A DNA stretch of 63,420 nt from an uncultured Lachnospiraceae bacterium (GTDB lineage Bacteria > Bacillota > Clostridia > Lachnospirales > Lachnospiraceae), in assembly GCA_949740725.1 (NCBI GenBank), contig CATJIO010000082.1:1-63420 (forward strand). Direction: 5' to 3'. Positions 7,774-17,571 of the stretch are shown here, one piece after another. The translations under genes were made by a program, and so were the position numbers. The notes under the pieces were generated by a model, which saw nothing but the letters and a program-made list of their open reading frames with translations, ran no database searches and was not told the DNA's origin. The stretch's first letter is position 1, and every line of letters begins with the position of its first letter.

Positions 7774-8706
7774 TTATTCAATCATCGTCCCCGCCTTCCC
7801 GGCGATACTCTCCCTGGCCCTGGGCAGAGAGGTAATGATGGCTTTCCTTCCCTTTCCATTTTCAATAAAGTCTAATGAGGCCGTAATCTTCGGAAGCATA
7901 GAGGCAAATTCAAAATGTCCCTTGGCGGCAAATTCCCTGGCCTCTTCCACCGTCATCCGGCTGATAGGCTGCTGCTCCCTGGTGCCATAGTTTAATGTCA
8001 CATTGTCTACACTGGTGAGAATCATCAGCACATCCGCATCGAGCTCCTTAGCCAGAAGCCCGCTGGCCAGATCCTTCTCAATAATAGCGCTGGCCCCCTT
8101 CAAGTTATAACCCTGCTCCATTACCGGAATCCCGCCGCCACCGCAGGCGATGACAATCTGATCGGCGTCCATCAGCGCCTTGATGGCATCGATCTCTACA
8201 ATAGCTACTGGCTTCGGCGATGCCACAATCCGGCAAAATCCTTTCCCTGGCTCTTCGATCACATAGTTCCCCTTCTCTTCCTCCACGGCCGCCTCCTGGG
8301 CAGTCATGTAACGTCCGATTTTTTTCACCGGCGTGTAAAAGCTCTCATCATAGGTGTCCACCATCACCTGGGTCAGTATCGTCGAAACTGGTTTATAGAT
8401 CCCCCGTCGCACCATTTCCGATCGAATGCCATTTTGCAGGTCATAGCCAATATAACCCTGACTCATAGCAGAACAGACAGACATGGGTGCCATGCTGTAT
8501 CCGTTATGCTGCTTTCCAAATTCATTCATTGCCGTGTGTATCATTCCTACCTGGGGCGCATTGCTGTGAACCAAGGCCACCTGCCAGCCCTCCTGGATAA
8601 AATCCGCAATCACCCTGGCTGTTGAAGCTACCGCCGCCTTCTGTTCTGGAAGGTTCGTCCCCAATGCATGATGGCCCAAAGCCATTACGATCCGTTTTTT
8701 TGCCAT
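7774..8706 (-). CDS. arcC: Carbamate kinase
   Basis: Carbamate kinase interconverts carbamoyl phosphate plus ADP with carbamate plus ATP, usually the ATP-yielding last step of arginine, agmatine or purine-derived carbamoyl phosphate breakdown. The protein of 310 residues has the family length. It shows the N-terminal MALGHHALG, the mid-region GGGGIPV nucleotide loop and the C-terminal MLPKITASLDFIENG. The typical GGNA of the first loop reads GHHA. The start ATG has GGAAG about 8 bases upstream. No arcA, argF-type or ygeW-type partner is adjacent. The carAB genes that make carbamoyl phosphate lie 1.2 kb away on the same strand. Confidence 0.93.
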   Translation of the reverse strand: MAKKRIVMALGHHALGTNLPEQKAAVASTARVIADFIQEGWQVALVHSNAPQVGMIHTAMNEFGKQHNGYSMAPMSVCSAMSQGYIGYDLQNGIRSEMVRRGIYKPVSTILTQVMVDTYDESFYTPVKKIGRYMTAQEAAVEEEKGNYVIEEPGKGFCRIVASPKPVAIVEIDAIKALMDADQIVIACGGGGIPVMEQGYNLKGASAIIEKDLASGLLAKELDADVLMILTSVDNVTLNYGTREQQPISRMTVEEAREFAAKGHFEFASMLPKITASLDFIENGKGRKAIITSLPRARESIAGKAGTMIE

Positions 8707-8866
8707 AATTATTCTTCCGCCTTTCTATCAAAATATAAAGCATTGCGCATAAATTAGCCTAGAAAATTTTAACCCCTCGTGCTATGATAGAGCAAACGGC
8801 ATGAAAAATCAATGACGTTTTGTATTATCATCATTTGCGAATTTGATCAAAGGGGGATCAACATCT

Positions 8867-9892
8867 ATGAAATTACTATCTGTGGCAATTCCCTGTTATA
8901 ATTCTGCCAGCTATATGGATCACTGCATCCAGACTCTGCTCACCGGCGGGGAGGAAGTGGAAATTCTCATCGTCGATGATGGCTCCGTCAAGGATCAAAC
9001 GCCTCAGATCGCAGATGCCTATGAGCAGCAGTATCCCACCATCTGCCGCGCCATTCATCAGGAAAATGGTGGGCATGGCGAAGCAGTAAATACTGGTCTG
9101 CGGCTGGCCACAGGGACCTTTTTTAAGGTGGTAGACAGCGATGACTGGGTCAATGAAGAGGCCCTTTTATCCATTCTTGCGGTTCTCCGCCAGTATCAAG
9201 AGCCGGACGGAGAGGATACTCTGGATATGCTAGTGAGCAACTTTGTCTATGAAAAGCAGGGAGCCCGCCGGAAAAAGGTGATGAACTACCGCACCGCCTT
9301 CCCGAAAAATGAACTTTTTTCCTGGGAAGATGTCCGCTTTTTCATGAAGGGGCAATATATCCTGATGCATTCAGTTATCTACCGCACCAGTATGCTGAAG
9401 GATTGCGGTTTGGCCCTCCCCGCGCACACCTTTTATGTGGATAATATCTTCGTGTACCAGCCTCTTCCCCATGTGCGGAAGCTGTATTATCTGGATGTGA
9501 ATTTCTACCGCTACTTCATCGGCCGCGAAGACCAGTCAGTAAATGAAGCGGTGATGATCGGCCGGATTGACCAGCAGCTTCGGGTAACCAGGGAAATGAT
9601 CAATTTCTATGATATCACAAAGATCAAACCCTGGAAGCTGCGCCATTACATGATGTCTTATCTGGAGATCATGATGACCGTTTCCTCCATGCTGGCCATC
9701 CAGTCCAATGACCCGATAAATTTCAAGAAGAAAAAGGAGCTATGGCAGTACCTGCGAAAGCAGAATTTCTTCCTTTTCCTTCGTCTTCGCTGGGGCTTTC
9801 TGGGCCAGGGCGTCAACCTGCCGGGAAAAAGCGGCAGGAAGATCTTCAGCGTCTGTTATAAAATCACCAGGAAATTCTACGGGTTTAACTAA
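8867..9892 (+). CDS. Family 2 glycosyltransferase
   Basis: This is a GT-A fold transferase that adds a sugar from a nucleotide donor to an unknown acceptor. Residues 1-110 carry the GT2 core: SVAIPCYNS at the start, EILIVDDGS for the nucleotide, and DSDDW as the metal-binding DxD region. The C-terminal 230 residues are less conserved. No clear membrane segment is seen. The start is ATG 8867 with AAAGGGGG about 10 bases upstream; an in-frame TTG at 8843 lies before that ribosome site and is rejected. This gives 341 residues. Its stop overlaps the carB stop by 8 bases tail to tail. No other polysaccharide gene is nearby. Confidence 0.9.
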   Translation: MKLLSVAIPCYNSASYMDHCIQTLLTGGEEVEILIVDDGSVKDQTPQIADAYEQQYPTICRAIHQENGGHGEAVNTGLRLATGTFFKVVDSDDWVNEEALLSILAVLRQYQEPDGEDTLDMLVSNFVYEKQGARRKKVMNYRTAFPKNELFSWEDVRFFMKGQYILMHSVIYRTSMLKDCGLALPAHTFYVDNIFVYQPLPHVRKLYYLDVNFYRYFIGREDQSVNEAVMIGRIDQQLRVTREMINFYDITKIKPWKLRHYMMSYLEIMMTVSSMLAIQSNDPINFKKKKELWQYLRKQNFFLFLRLRWGFLGQGVNLPGKSGRKIFSVCYKITRKFYGFN

Positions 9893-12800
9893 GGCTTGCT
9901 CTATCCTGATTCCGTACTTTTACCGTGGCAATGTCCACCAGCGTCAGGCTTTTTGCCTTATTCTCCATGCTGGTGGCCAGGGCCTTGGCGGTGTCCAGGG
10001 AGGTGAGGACATTCACACCGGTCTCGATGGCATTTCTCCGGATGATGAAGCCGTCATGGCTGTGCTCCGCCCCCTGGCGCGGGATGTCAATGATAAGGTC
10101 AATCTCATGCCCCAGGACCAGATCCAGAAGATTAGGCGATTCCTGCTCTAGCTTGCGCACCGGGATAGCTTTCACCCCCGCCCCATTTAATGCCTTTGCC
10201 GTACCTCTGGTGGCAAAAATCTTATATCCCAAGGCCGCGAATCGCCTGGCAATGGGAATCAGCTCTTCTTTATCCTGATCCCGAACAGTGATAATCATAT
10301 TCTTATATTTCGGAAGCTTGATGCCCGCTCCCTGGAAAGCCTTGCGGAGGGCCTCATGAAAGGTTTTCCCGATTCCTAAGCACTCCCCGGTGGATTTCAT
10401 CTCTGGTCCCAGATTGATGTCTGCTCCCCGGATTTTCTCAAAGGAAAATACCGGCATTTTAATGGCCCAGTACTCTCCTTTCGGCTGGAGTCCTGGGGTA
10501 TATCCCAGCTCGCTTATCCGTTTCCCACAGATAATCTGAGTGGCCAGAGGTACAATGGGTATACCGGTCACCTTGCTGATATAAGGCACGGTGCGGGATG
10601 CCCGGGGATTTACTTCGATGATGTACACATTTTCTCCCTCCACGATGAACTGAATATTAATCATCCCTTTTACATGGAGGGCCTTCGCCAGTTTCCTGGT
10701 ATAATCCACCATCGTCTCCACATTGCTTTCCGTGATATTATTGGCCGGATAGACAGAGATAGAATCTCCGGAGTGAACCCCTGTTCTCTCAATATGCTCC
10801 ATAATGCCGGGAATTAGAATATCTTCTCCATCGCAGATGGCGTCAATCTCCAGCTCTTTACCCATAATATACTTGTCTACGAGAATAGGATGCTCCTGGG
10901 CAATTTGATTAATGATCCCGATAAACTGATCTATGTCCTGATCATTGATGGCGATCTGCATCCCCTGTCCCCCCAGCACATAGGAGGGACGCACCAGCAC
11001 CGGGTAGCCTAATTTTGCCGCCGCTTCTTTCGCCTCCTGGGCAGTGTAAACCGTCGTGCCTGCCGGCCTTGGAATATGACATTGCTCTAAAATCTGGTCA
11101 AATCGCTCCCTGTCCTCTGCTGCATCCACATCCTCCGCCGCTGTTCCAAGAATCGGCACACCCATCTTTATCAACGCTTTTGTCAGTTTGATAGCTGTCT
11201 GTCCGCCAAACTGCACCACCGCGCCGTCCGGTTTTTCCACATCTACAATATTCTCCACATCTTCCGGCGTCAGCGGCTCAAAATACAACCTATCTGCAAT
11301 GTCAAAATCTGTGCTTACCGTCTCCGGGTTATTATTCACAATAATGGTCTCAAATCCCTCCCTGCAAAAGGCCCACGTGCTGTGTACAGAGCAAAAGTCA
11401 AACTCGATTCCCTGGCCAATGCGGATGGGGCCGGACCCCAGGACAAGGACCTTTTTCCGATGCCCGCTCCCCTTAGCTTCATTCTCCCCGCCGTACACCG
11501 AATAGTAGTACGGCGTCTGGGCGATAAATTCCGCTGCGCAGGTATCCACCATTTTAAAGGCCGCCTGGATGCCATAGCGAGCGCGAAGCGCCTTTATTTT
11601 CTCCTGGGGAATATGAGTCAGTCTGGCGATAACCGAGTCGGGGAATTCCATTCCTTTCGCCTTCTCCAAAACCTCCTGAGTCAGGGCCTTTTCAGCTGTT
11701 TCGCCTAGGAGCGCCTTCTCTCCTGCCCGGCGCAGCCTCTCCTCCATCCGCACAAGAACCTCCAGTTTATGGATAAACCAGATATCAATTTGTGTGATTT
11801 CATGGATCCGGTCATAGGTCATTCCCCTGCGCAGAGCCTCTGCGATCACCCAGATTCTCCTGTCATCCAGCTTATCAAGCATAATCTCCAGCTCATCGTC
11901 CGTAAATCCAGTAAAATCATAGCTCATCAGGCTATCTACATGCTGCTCCAGGGAGCGGATCGCTTTCATCAGCGCCCCCTCAAAGTTCGTGCAGATGCTC
12001 ATCACCTCGCCGGTGGCCTTCATCTGGGTGCCCAGCACCCTCTTAGCATGGATAAACTTGTCAAAGGGCAGGCGGGGCATCTTTACCACGCAGTAGTCCA
12101 GCACAGGCTCAAAACTGGCATAGGTTTTCTGAGTCACTCCATTCTTAATTTCATCCAAGGTATAGCCCAGGGCAATTTTCGCCGCCACCTTGGCAATGGG
12201 ATAGCCAGTAGCCTTAGATGCCAGAGCAGAGGAACGGCTCACCCTGGGATTTACCTCGATCACACAATATTCAAAACTGTTTGGATGAAGGGCATACTGA
12301 ACATTGCACCCACCAGTAATACCCAACTCACAGATGATGTTCAATGCAGATGTACGAAGCATCTGATATTCCTTATCACCCAAGGTCTGGGAGGGTGCCA
12401 CCACAATAGAATCCCCTGTATGGATGCCTACCGGGTCGACGTTTTCCATGTTACAAACCGTGATCACATTCCCTGCGCTGTCCCGCATTACCTCGTACTC
12501 GATCTCTTTCCACCCGGCAATACAGCGTTCCACCAGAACCTGCCCCACCCGGGATAGACGAAGGCCATTTCCCAGAATCTCCTCCAGCTCCTCCTGGTTA
12601 CGGGCAATCCCTCCGCCGCTTCCCCCTAAGGTGTAGGCTGGGCGAAGAACCACTGGATAGCCGATAGCATTGGTAAAGGCAATGCCGTCAGCAATATTCT
12701 CCACCACTCTGGATGGGGCCACCGGCTCCCCGATTTTTTCCATGGCCTCCTTAAATGCCAGCCGATCCTCCGCCCGCTTGATGGTGCTGGCGGTAGTTCC

Positions 12801-13148
12801 AATAAGGCGGACATGATTTTTCTCTAAAAATCCGGACTCTGCTAATTCCATCGCCAAGTTAAGCCCCGCCTGGCCTCCCAGGGTGGGCAGCAGGCTGTCT
12901 GGCCGTTCCTTCAAGATCAGCTGCTCCACTATCTGTGCGGTGAGCGGCTCGATGTATACCTGGTCGGCGATATCCTTGTCCGTCATAATGGTGGCCGGGT
13001 TGGAATTCAAAAGCACCACCTGGATTCCCTCTTCCTTTAAGGAACGACAGGCCTGGGTCCCTGCATAGTCAAACTCCGCCGCCTGGCCGATGATAATCGG
13101 GCCGGAACCGATCACCAGTACTTTTTTAATCTCAGGATTTCTTGGCAT
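9885..13148 (-). CDS. carB: Carbamoyl-phosphate synthase large subunit
   Basis: CarB makes carbamoyl phosphate from bicarbonate, ammonia delivered from CarA, and two ATP, for arginine and pyrimidine synthesis. The 1087 residues contain the usual tandem repeat. The first carboxyphosphate half begins with KKVLVIGSGPIIIGQAAEFDYAGTQ, seen at the extreme N-terminus. The second half begins near residue 570 with KVLVLGSGPIRIGQGIEFDFC. An MGS-like regulatory domain occupies roughly the last 140 residues. The start ATG shares one base with the carA stop (TAATG), so carAB is a translationally coupled pair. The 3' end overlaps the convergent glycosyltransferase by 8 bases. Confidence 0.98.
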   Translation of the reverse strand: MPRNPEIKKVLVIGSGPIIIGQAAEFDYAGTQACRSLKEEGIQVVLLNSNPATIMTDKDIADQVYIEPLTAQIVEQLILKERPDSLLPTLGGQAGLNLAMELAESGFLEKNHVRLIGTTASTIKRAEDRLAFKEAMEKIGEPVAPSRVVENIADGIAFTNAIGYPVVLRPAYTLGGSGGGIARNQEELEEILGNGLRLSRVGQVLVERCIAGWKEIEYEVMRDSAGNVITVCNMENVDPVGIHTGDSIVVAPSQTLGDKEYQMLRTSALNIICELGITGGCNVQYALHPNSFEYCVIEVNPRVSRSSALASKATGYPIAKVAAKIALGYTLDEIKNGVTQKTYASFEPVLDYCVVKMPRLPFDKFIHAKRVLGTQMKATGEVMSICTNFEGALMKAIRSLEQHVDSLMSYDFTGFTDDELEIMLDKLDDRRIWVIAEALRRGMTYDRIHEITQIDIWFIHKLEVLVRMEERLRRAGEKALLGETAEKALTQEVLEKAKGMEFPDSVIARLTHIPQEKIKALRARYGIQAAFKMVDTCAAEFIAQTPYYYSVYGGENEAKGSGHRKKVLVLGSGPIRIGQGIEFDFCSVHSTWAFCREGFETIIVNNNPETVSTDFDIADRLYFEPLTPEDVENIVDVEKPDGAVVQFGGQTAIKLTKALIKMGVPILGTAAEDVDAAEDRERFDQILEQCHIPRPAGTTVYTAQEAKEAAAKLGYPVLVRPSYVLGGQGMQIAINDQDIDQFIGIINQIAQEHPILVDKYIMGKELEIDAICDGEDILIPGIMEHIERTGVHSGDSISVYPANNITESNVETMVDYTRKLAKALHVKGMINIQFIVEGENVYIIEVNPRASRTVPYISKVTGIPIVPLATQIICGKRISELGYTPGLQPKGEYWAIKMPVFSFEKIRGADINLGPEMKSTGECLGIGKTFHEALRKAFQGAGIKLPKYKNMIITVRDQDKEELIPIARRFAALGYKIFATRGTAKALNGAGVKAIPVRKLEQESPNLLDLVLGHEIDLIIDIPRQGAEHSHDGFIIRRNAIETGVNVLTSLDTAKALATSMENKAKSLTLVDIATVKVRNQDRASLS

Positions 13149-14221
13149 TAGTGATTCACCTCCATCATCTTCATAAATCGATCAAATAAGTATCCGGAAT
13201 CTCTCGGCCCTGGGCAGGCCTCTGGGTGAAACTGTACAGTAAAAATCCTCTTGCCTATGTAGGAGAGCCCTTCATTGGTGCCATCATTCACATTGACAAA
13301 GGCTGGTGCCGCCACATCCGGATCTAAGCTCCTCCCATCCACTGCATAGCCGTGATTTTGAGAAGAGATGTAGACCTTGCCCGTTTCCAGATCCTTCACT
13401 GGATGGTTCCCTCCCCGATGGCCATATTTTAATTTATAAGTAGAGGCTCCTGTGGCCAGGGCCATCAGCTGGTGCCCCAAGCAGATGGCGAAAATCGGGA
13501 TCTCTGACTGGTAAAGCTTGCGGATCTCCCGAATAATCTCCACATTCTCCGCTGGATCCCCGGGGCCGTTGCTAAGCATTATTCCGTCCGGCTCTGCTGA
13601 CATAATTTCCTCTGCTTTGGTAGCCGCCGGGTAAACTGTGACTTGGCAGCCTCTCTCCTGTAAAGAACGGGCAATGTTTCTCTTAGCTCCCAGATCCAAC
13701 AGGGCTACCCGTTTTCCTGAACCGGGAATCACATATTTTTCCTTGGTGGATGTCCTGTTCACCACGCCCTTAACCTGGTAAGCCTGAATCCGAGAAATGA
13801 CCTTTGAAACATCCTCATACTGCTTGGTGGTAATCATGCCGTTCATGGTTCCACTTTCTCTTAACCTTTTTGTCAGGGCTCTTGTATCGATGCCACAGAT
13901 ACCAGGAATATCATATTGCTTTAAGAAATGCTGGATTGTATCTTGGCTTCGAAAATTGCTGGGAATTTGCGATAGCTCGCGGACAATATAACCTTCTGGC
14001 CAGGGGGCTGGGGATTCCATGTCTTCCTGGCAGATGCCATAATTTCCGATCAGCGGATACGTCATCACCACTGCCTGTCCTGCATAGGATGGATCGGTCA
14101 ACACCTCCAGATAGCCAGTCATCGAGGTATTAAATACAATCTCGCTGATGACTTCCCGTTCCGAACCAATACTGCTGCCTGTAAACACTGTTCCGTCTTC
14201 CAGTATAAGGTATGCTTTCAT
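13148..14221 (-). CDS. carA: Carbamoyl-phosphate synthase small subunit (glutamine amidotransferase)
   Basis: CarA hydrolyses glutamine and channels ammonia to CarB. The N-terminal domain (1-150) shows FNTSMTGYLEVLTDPSY. The class I amidotransferase domain shows LSNGPGDP, the nucleophile cysteine in AICLGHQ, and FHPEACPGP, which supplies the catalytic His and Glu. The length of 357 residues is normal. It is the first gene of carAB. A strong promoter lies at 14297-14325, leaving a 5' leader of about 70 bases with no recognised riboswitch. Confidence 0.98.
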   Translation of the reverse strand: MKAYLILEDGTVFTGSSIGSEREVISEIVFNTSMTGYLEVLTDPSYAGQAVVMTYPLIGNYGICQEDMESPAPWPEGYIVRELSQIPSNFRSQDTIQHFLKQYDIPGICGIDTRALTKRLRESGTMNGMITTKQYEDVSKVISRIQAYQVKGVVNRTSTKEKYVIPGSGKRVALLDLGAKRNIARSLQERGCQVTVYPAATKAEEIMSAEPDGIMLSNGPGDPAENVEIIREIRKLYQSEIPIFAICLGHQLMALATGASTYKLKYGHRGGNHPVKDLETGKVYISSQNHGYAVDGRSLDPDVAAPAFVNVNDGTNEGLSYIGKRIFTVQFHPEACPGPRDSGYLFDRFMKMMEVNH

Positions 14222-14296
14222 GTGGGAATACCTGTCCTTTCTTAAACCTAAACATCATCAAACAGATTTGGACGTATTTTTGCCCAAATTGAAACG

Positions 14297-14325
14297 ATTA
14301 TATCTGATTTTTCCTGTTTTTTCAA
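14297..14325 (-). promoter_or_regulatory. Promoter of carAB
   Basis: On the minus strand, TTGAAA (14325-14320), a 17-base spacer and TATAAT (14302-14297) form a near-consensus sigma-A promoter. No clear operator was found next to it. Confidence 0.75.
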
Positions 14326-14443
14326 CTGCTTTCTTTCATAAATATCTTTTAGGTTTCCTAACTTTTTTTGTTTTTGCAAAATCAGGAATTATATACACTG
14401 CCAGCAGCTTATACTGTAGTAATACCATAAACAGGAGCATGCT

Positions 14444-15745
14444 ATGCCACTTTTTCATGTACAGGAGGCCGTCGCACCGCCTGACGCCTCCTCCATCTCC
14501 ATCACAAATCACGGGCTTCTCCAGGTTCATGTCACCTCTATCCTGAATAATTTTCCCATCCAGGGCGCCCGGGTCACCGTCAAAACCCCAGGCAGTGACG
14601 GCCAGATAGTAGAACAGCTGACCACCAACAGCTCCGGCCAAACCCAAGAGGTCTCTCTCCCTGCTCCCGCGGAATCCATCAGCCTGGACGCCTCCCAGGC
14701 AACCGATACCCGGCCCTACGCCGAATACGATCTCACCGTGGAGGCTCCAGGCTTTAACCCCTTGTCCATAAAAGGCACAGAAATCCTTTCTGGATCCACA
14801 GCCCTACAGCCAGCAGCCATGACTCCAGAAAATGAAGGCCTACCCCCAGGAGAATCTGTGGTCATCCCCGACCACACCCTCTATGGTACCTTTCCCCCGA
14901 AAATTGCAGAGCCGGAGATCAAGCCGGTAAATGAAAGCGGAGAAATCGTTTTAAGCCGGGTAGTTGTCCCGGAGACTATCGTCGTCCACGACGGAGTTCC
15001 CACGGATCGCTCCGCTCCGAATTACTATGTGCCTTACCGGGACTACATCAAAAATGTAGCCTCCAGCGAGATCTACTCTACCTGGCCAGAGCCCACTATT
15101 CTAGCCAATGTTCTGGCTATCATGTCCTTTACCTTAAATCGGGTTTACACAGAATTCTACCGAAACCAGGGATATGATTTCACCATCACCTCGTCCACCG
15201 CATTTGACCACAAGTGGATCTACGGCCGGAATATCTTCCAGAGCATCAGTCTGGTAGTCGATGAGGTATTTGACAACTATCTGTCCCGGCCAGAGGTACG
15301 GCAGCCCATCCTGACCCAGTATTGTGACGGGAAGAGGGTCCAGTGCCCTAATTGGATGACCCAGTGGGGATCCTGCTCCCTTGGCGAGCAGGGCTACAGC
15401 GCCATTCAAATCTTGCGTCATTTTTATGGAGATTCTATCTACATTAATACGGCAGAGCAAATCTCTGGTATTCCTGCCTCCTGGCCGGGAAATAATCTCT
15501 CCATTGGTTCCTCCGGCCCTAAAGTCCGGCAACTTCAAGAGCAGCTGGACTCTATTGCCACAGTCTATTCTGCCATCCCTCGGGTGTCCATCGATGGAAT
15601 CTATGGCCCGGCTACAGCCCGATCCGTGTCTGCTTTCCAGTCTATCTTCGGCCTTCCGGAAACGGGCGTCGTGGATTTTCGGACCTGGTATCGGATCTCC
15701 CATATCTATGTCAGCGTAACCAGAATCGCAGAGCTGAACAGTTAA
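14444..15745 (+). CDS. SpoIID-like and peptidoglycan-binding domain protein
   Basis: The protein has 433 residues and no signal peptide or membrane segment. Residues about 20-110 resemble a carboxypeptidase-regulatory or CNA-B-like beta-sandwich (VTVKTPGSDG, YDLTVEAPGFNPLSIKG). Residues about 185-240 resemble the SpoIID/LytB core (VPYRDYIKNVASSEI followed by a hydrophobic helix). The C-terminal 80 residues form a PG_binding_1 domain (GSSGPKVRQLQEQL, DGIYGPATARSVSAFQ). Such proteins are known in spore-forming Clostridia and probably act on cortex or cell-wall glycan, but the activity here is inferred. The start ATG has AGGAG about 8 bases upstream. It is transcribed alone, and repeat B copy 1 follows the stop directly. 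Confidence 0.75.
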   Translation: MPLFHVQEAVAPPDASSISITNHGLLQVHVTSILNNFPIQGARVTVKTPGSDGQIVEQLTTNSSGQTQEVSLPAPAESISLDASQATDTRPYAEYDLTVEAPGFNPLSIKGTEILSGSTALQPAAMTPENEGLPPGESVVIPDHTLYGTFPPKIAEPEIKPVNESGEIVLSRVVVPETIVVHDGVPTDRSAPNYYVPYRDYIKNVASSEIYSTWPEPTILANVLAIMSFTLNRVYTEFYRNQGYDFTITSSTAFDHKWIYGRNIFQSISLVVDEVFDNYLSRPEVRQPILTQYCDGKRVQCPNWMTQWGSCSLGEQGYSAIQILRHFYGDSIYINTAEQISGIPASWPGNNLSIGSSGPKVRQLQEQLDSIATVYSAIPRVSIDGIYGPATARSVSAFQSIFGLPETGVVDFRTWYRISHIYVSVTRIAELNS

Positions 15746-15764
15746 CCACATACACATCCAGAGC

Positions 15765-15880
15765 AAAGAGTCCGATGAATCGGACTCTTGCGCCAGCGCG
15801 CCTCTGCGTCAGCAGACATTTTCCTTAGGCGCGAAGTACGCATCTCCCGGAGGGTTTTTGCTTTATCGAACGCAATTTCC
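15765..15880. repeat. Dispersed repeat B, copy 1
   Basis: This copy starts with a perfect hairpin, AAGAGTCCG (15766-15774) with CGGACTCTT (15781-15789). It ends with a conserved module of about 35 bases that contains GGAGGGTTTTTGCTTTATCG. The same layout occurs at 22550-22687, with about 25 extra bases in the middle of that copy. Each copy lies directly after a plus-strand gene and is followed by a large stem-loop. No coding capacity is evident. In the remaining gap (15931-16281) no gene or site could be recognised. Confidence 0.7.
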
Positions 15881-15892
15881 TATAAGGCAAAA

Positions 15893-15930
15893 AAGGGGCA
15901 GCTCTCCTTTGTCCGGAGAAGCTACCCCTT
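15893..15930 (-). terminator. Strong hairpin with T-run on the minus strand, downstream of galK
   Basis: AAGGGGCAGCTCTCC (15893-15907) pairs with GGAGAAGCTACCCCTT (15915-15930) with one or two irregular pairs. On the minus strand it is followed by TTTTTT. It lies about 350 bases beyond the galK stop. It may end galK readthrough or be part of repeat B. Confidence 0.6.
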
Positions 15931-16281
15931 GGCTGTTCTCATTTATGAATCTTATGCACTGCCATCCCCAAGACTTATCCTGGGAGAGCCGTTTTCTATG
16001 CCGCTTTCCGTTCTTCCCGAAGCAGACAGCGAACCTCTTTTTTTAATTGATTCCTTAACGTCCACTCCTGAAGCCGGTAGCCGCCTACAGACAAGATCAC
16101 TTCATAACAGCTTTTCTTAAACTGGTTCATCATCGTCATCACTTCTTTCTGGTTTAATCATTTTCATGTTTACGGTAATTTGATGTTTTCTTGATTATAC
16201 CAGAAGTTTTCTCTGAATGTATTAAGAAAAGCTAACAGTTTCCCGTCAATTTTCCCAAACCCTTACGGAATCTCTCTCCTA

Positions 16282-17571
16282 TTAGATCTGCTCGTTCCAA
16301 CATACGGCTCCATACGGGCGAATGCTCATCTGATAGGCGCAATTCTCTCCCACTGCCTTTTCAATATAAGCAGTATATTCCTCCACCAGATCATTGGGAA
16401 GCATAGCCATGATCACTCCAGCAAATCCACCTCCATGGACTCTGCAGGCGCCTCGCCCTTTCTCCTGGATAAACATTTCCGTAAGGGCCAGCGTTATGGT
16501 AATCCCCTGCTCCTGGTAATTGGAATTGGTATAGCAATTCTGAAGATACTTCCAGGAGGAATTGCCAGAGGCAGTAATATTTTCCAAAAAATCATCAAAC
16601 CGGCCTTCCTTTAAGGCGGCTACCTCACGCTCCACCTTCTTATTCTCCTCAAAGAAATGGAATGCCCGCATCACAGAACGGTCACCGGCGAACTGGCGCA
16701 CCGCAGAAAGATTATTGATCACATCCTTTTCTTCCACCTGGGACAAGACTGTCTGGCCAAAGTACTCTGCAACCTTCTTCATCTCCATGGGAACCGCAGA
16801 GTAATCTGCGCTTAAATCCGCATGTCCCTTTCCGGTCTGTACAATGATCAGACTATGTCCGGCTGAGGCAAAATCAAAGTCAATCTGTTCCACCACCGGC
16901 GCTACAGGATCCTGAAAATCAATCGTAATCAGGCCGCCCACTGCACAGGCCATCTGATCCAGCAAGCCAGAAGCCTTATTCCAAAATTGGTTCTCGGAGT
17001 ATTTCCCAATATGAGCGTATGTAACCGTGTCCACCTTTCCCTCGTTAAAGAAGGTATTCACCATGGCGCAGAGAAGCATCTCATAAGACGCAGATGAGCT
17101 GACGCCTGCCGCGCTGATGACATTGCTGGTGATGCAGGCGTTAAATCCTCCGATCTTACACCCCATTTCCAAAAATCCCTTTAGCAGGCCCTTCGTCAGA
17201 TCGATGGTGCCTGCCATCTTTGATCCAGGTGTCAAATCATCCAAATCGATCGTGAAGTCCTGATTGTAGGTCTCGCTGATAATCCGTACCTTCCGGCTGT
17301 CATTCTTTGCCGCTACTCCCACACAGTCCAGATTAATGCTCCCCGCAAGCACTTTGCCGTGATTGTGATCCGTATGGTTTCCACTGATCTCTGTCCGTCC
17401 CGGGGAAGTGAACAGGGCAATATCCTGATCTCCAAATATGCTTTCATAGTTCTTTACCAGCTTCTGATACCGGAGGATATTTTCTGCCTCCTGTCCCTCG
17501 CCATATAACTTTGCCATAAGCTGTCTGCTCTCACTGCTTTCCAGCAGCTGTAATGTCTCCTGAACCTTCAT
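16282..17571 (-). CDS. galK: Galactokinase
   Basis: GalK phosphorylates alpha-D-galactose at C1 with ATP, the entry step of the Leloir pathway. The protein of 429 residues is a GHMP kinase. It has the galactokinase signature PGRTEISGNHTDHNHG near residue 57, the GHMP ATP loop SAAGVSSSASYE near residue 153, and the C-terminal motif RVHGGGFAG. The signature varies slightly from the common GEHTDYN form, and the N-terminus is longer than in E. coli, as in other Clostridia. galE and galT are not in the window. A related sugar-kinase specificity cannot be fully excluded. Confidence 0.9.
   Translation of the reverse strand: MKVQETLQLLESSESRQLMAKLYGEGQEAENILRYQKLVKNYESIFGDQDIALFTSPGRTEISGNHTDHNHGKVLAGSINLDCVGVAAKNDSRKVRIISETYNQDFTIDLDDLTPGSKMAGTIDLTKGLLKGFLEMGCKIGGFNACITSNVISAAGVSSSASYEMLLCAMVNTFFNEGKVDTVTYAHIGKYSENQFWNKASGLLDQMACAVGGLITIDFQDPVAPVVEQIDFDFASAGHSLIIVQTGKGHADLSADYSAVPMEMKKVAEYFGQTVLSQVEEKDVINNLSAVRQFAGDRSVMRAFHFFEENKKVEREVAALKEGRFDDFLENITASGNSSWKYLQNCYTNSNYQEQGITITLALTEMFIQEKGRGACRVHGGGFAGVIMAMLPNDLVEEYTAYIEKAVGENCAYQMSIRPYGAVCWNEQI

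Noticed and set aside
11769-12557. 262-codon open frame on the plus strand inside carB
   Set aside because: It is a shadow of carB, which has unambiguous protein similarity in the other frame.
15788-16120. 110-codon open frame on the plus strand after the PG-binding gene
   Set aside because: It crosses repeat B and a terminator-like hairpin and has no family similarity or good ribosome site.
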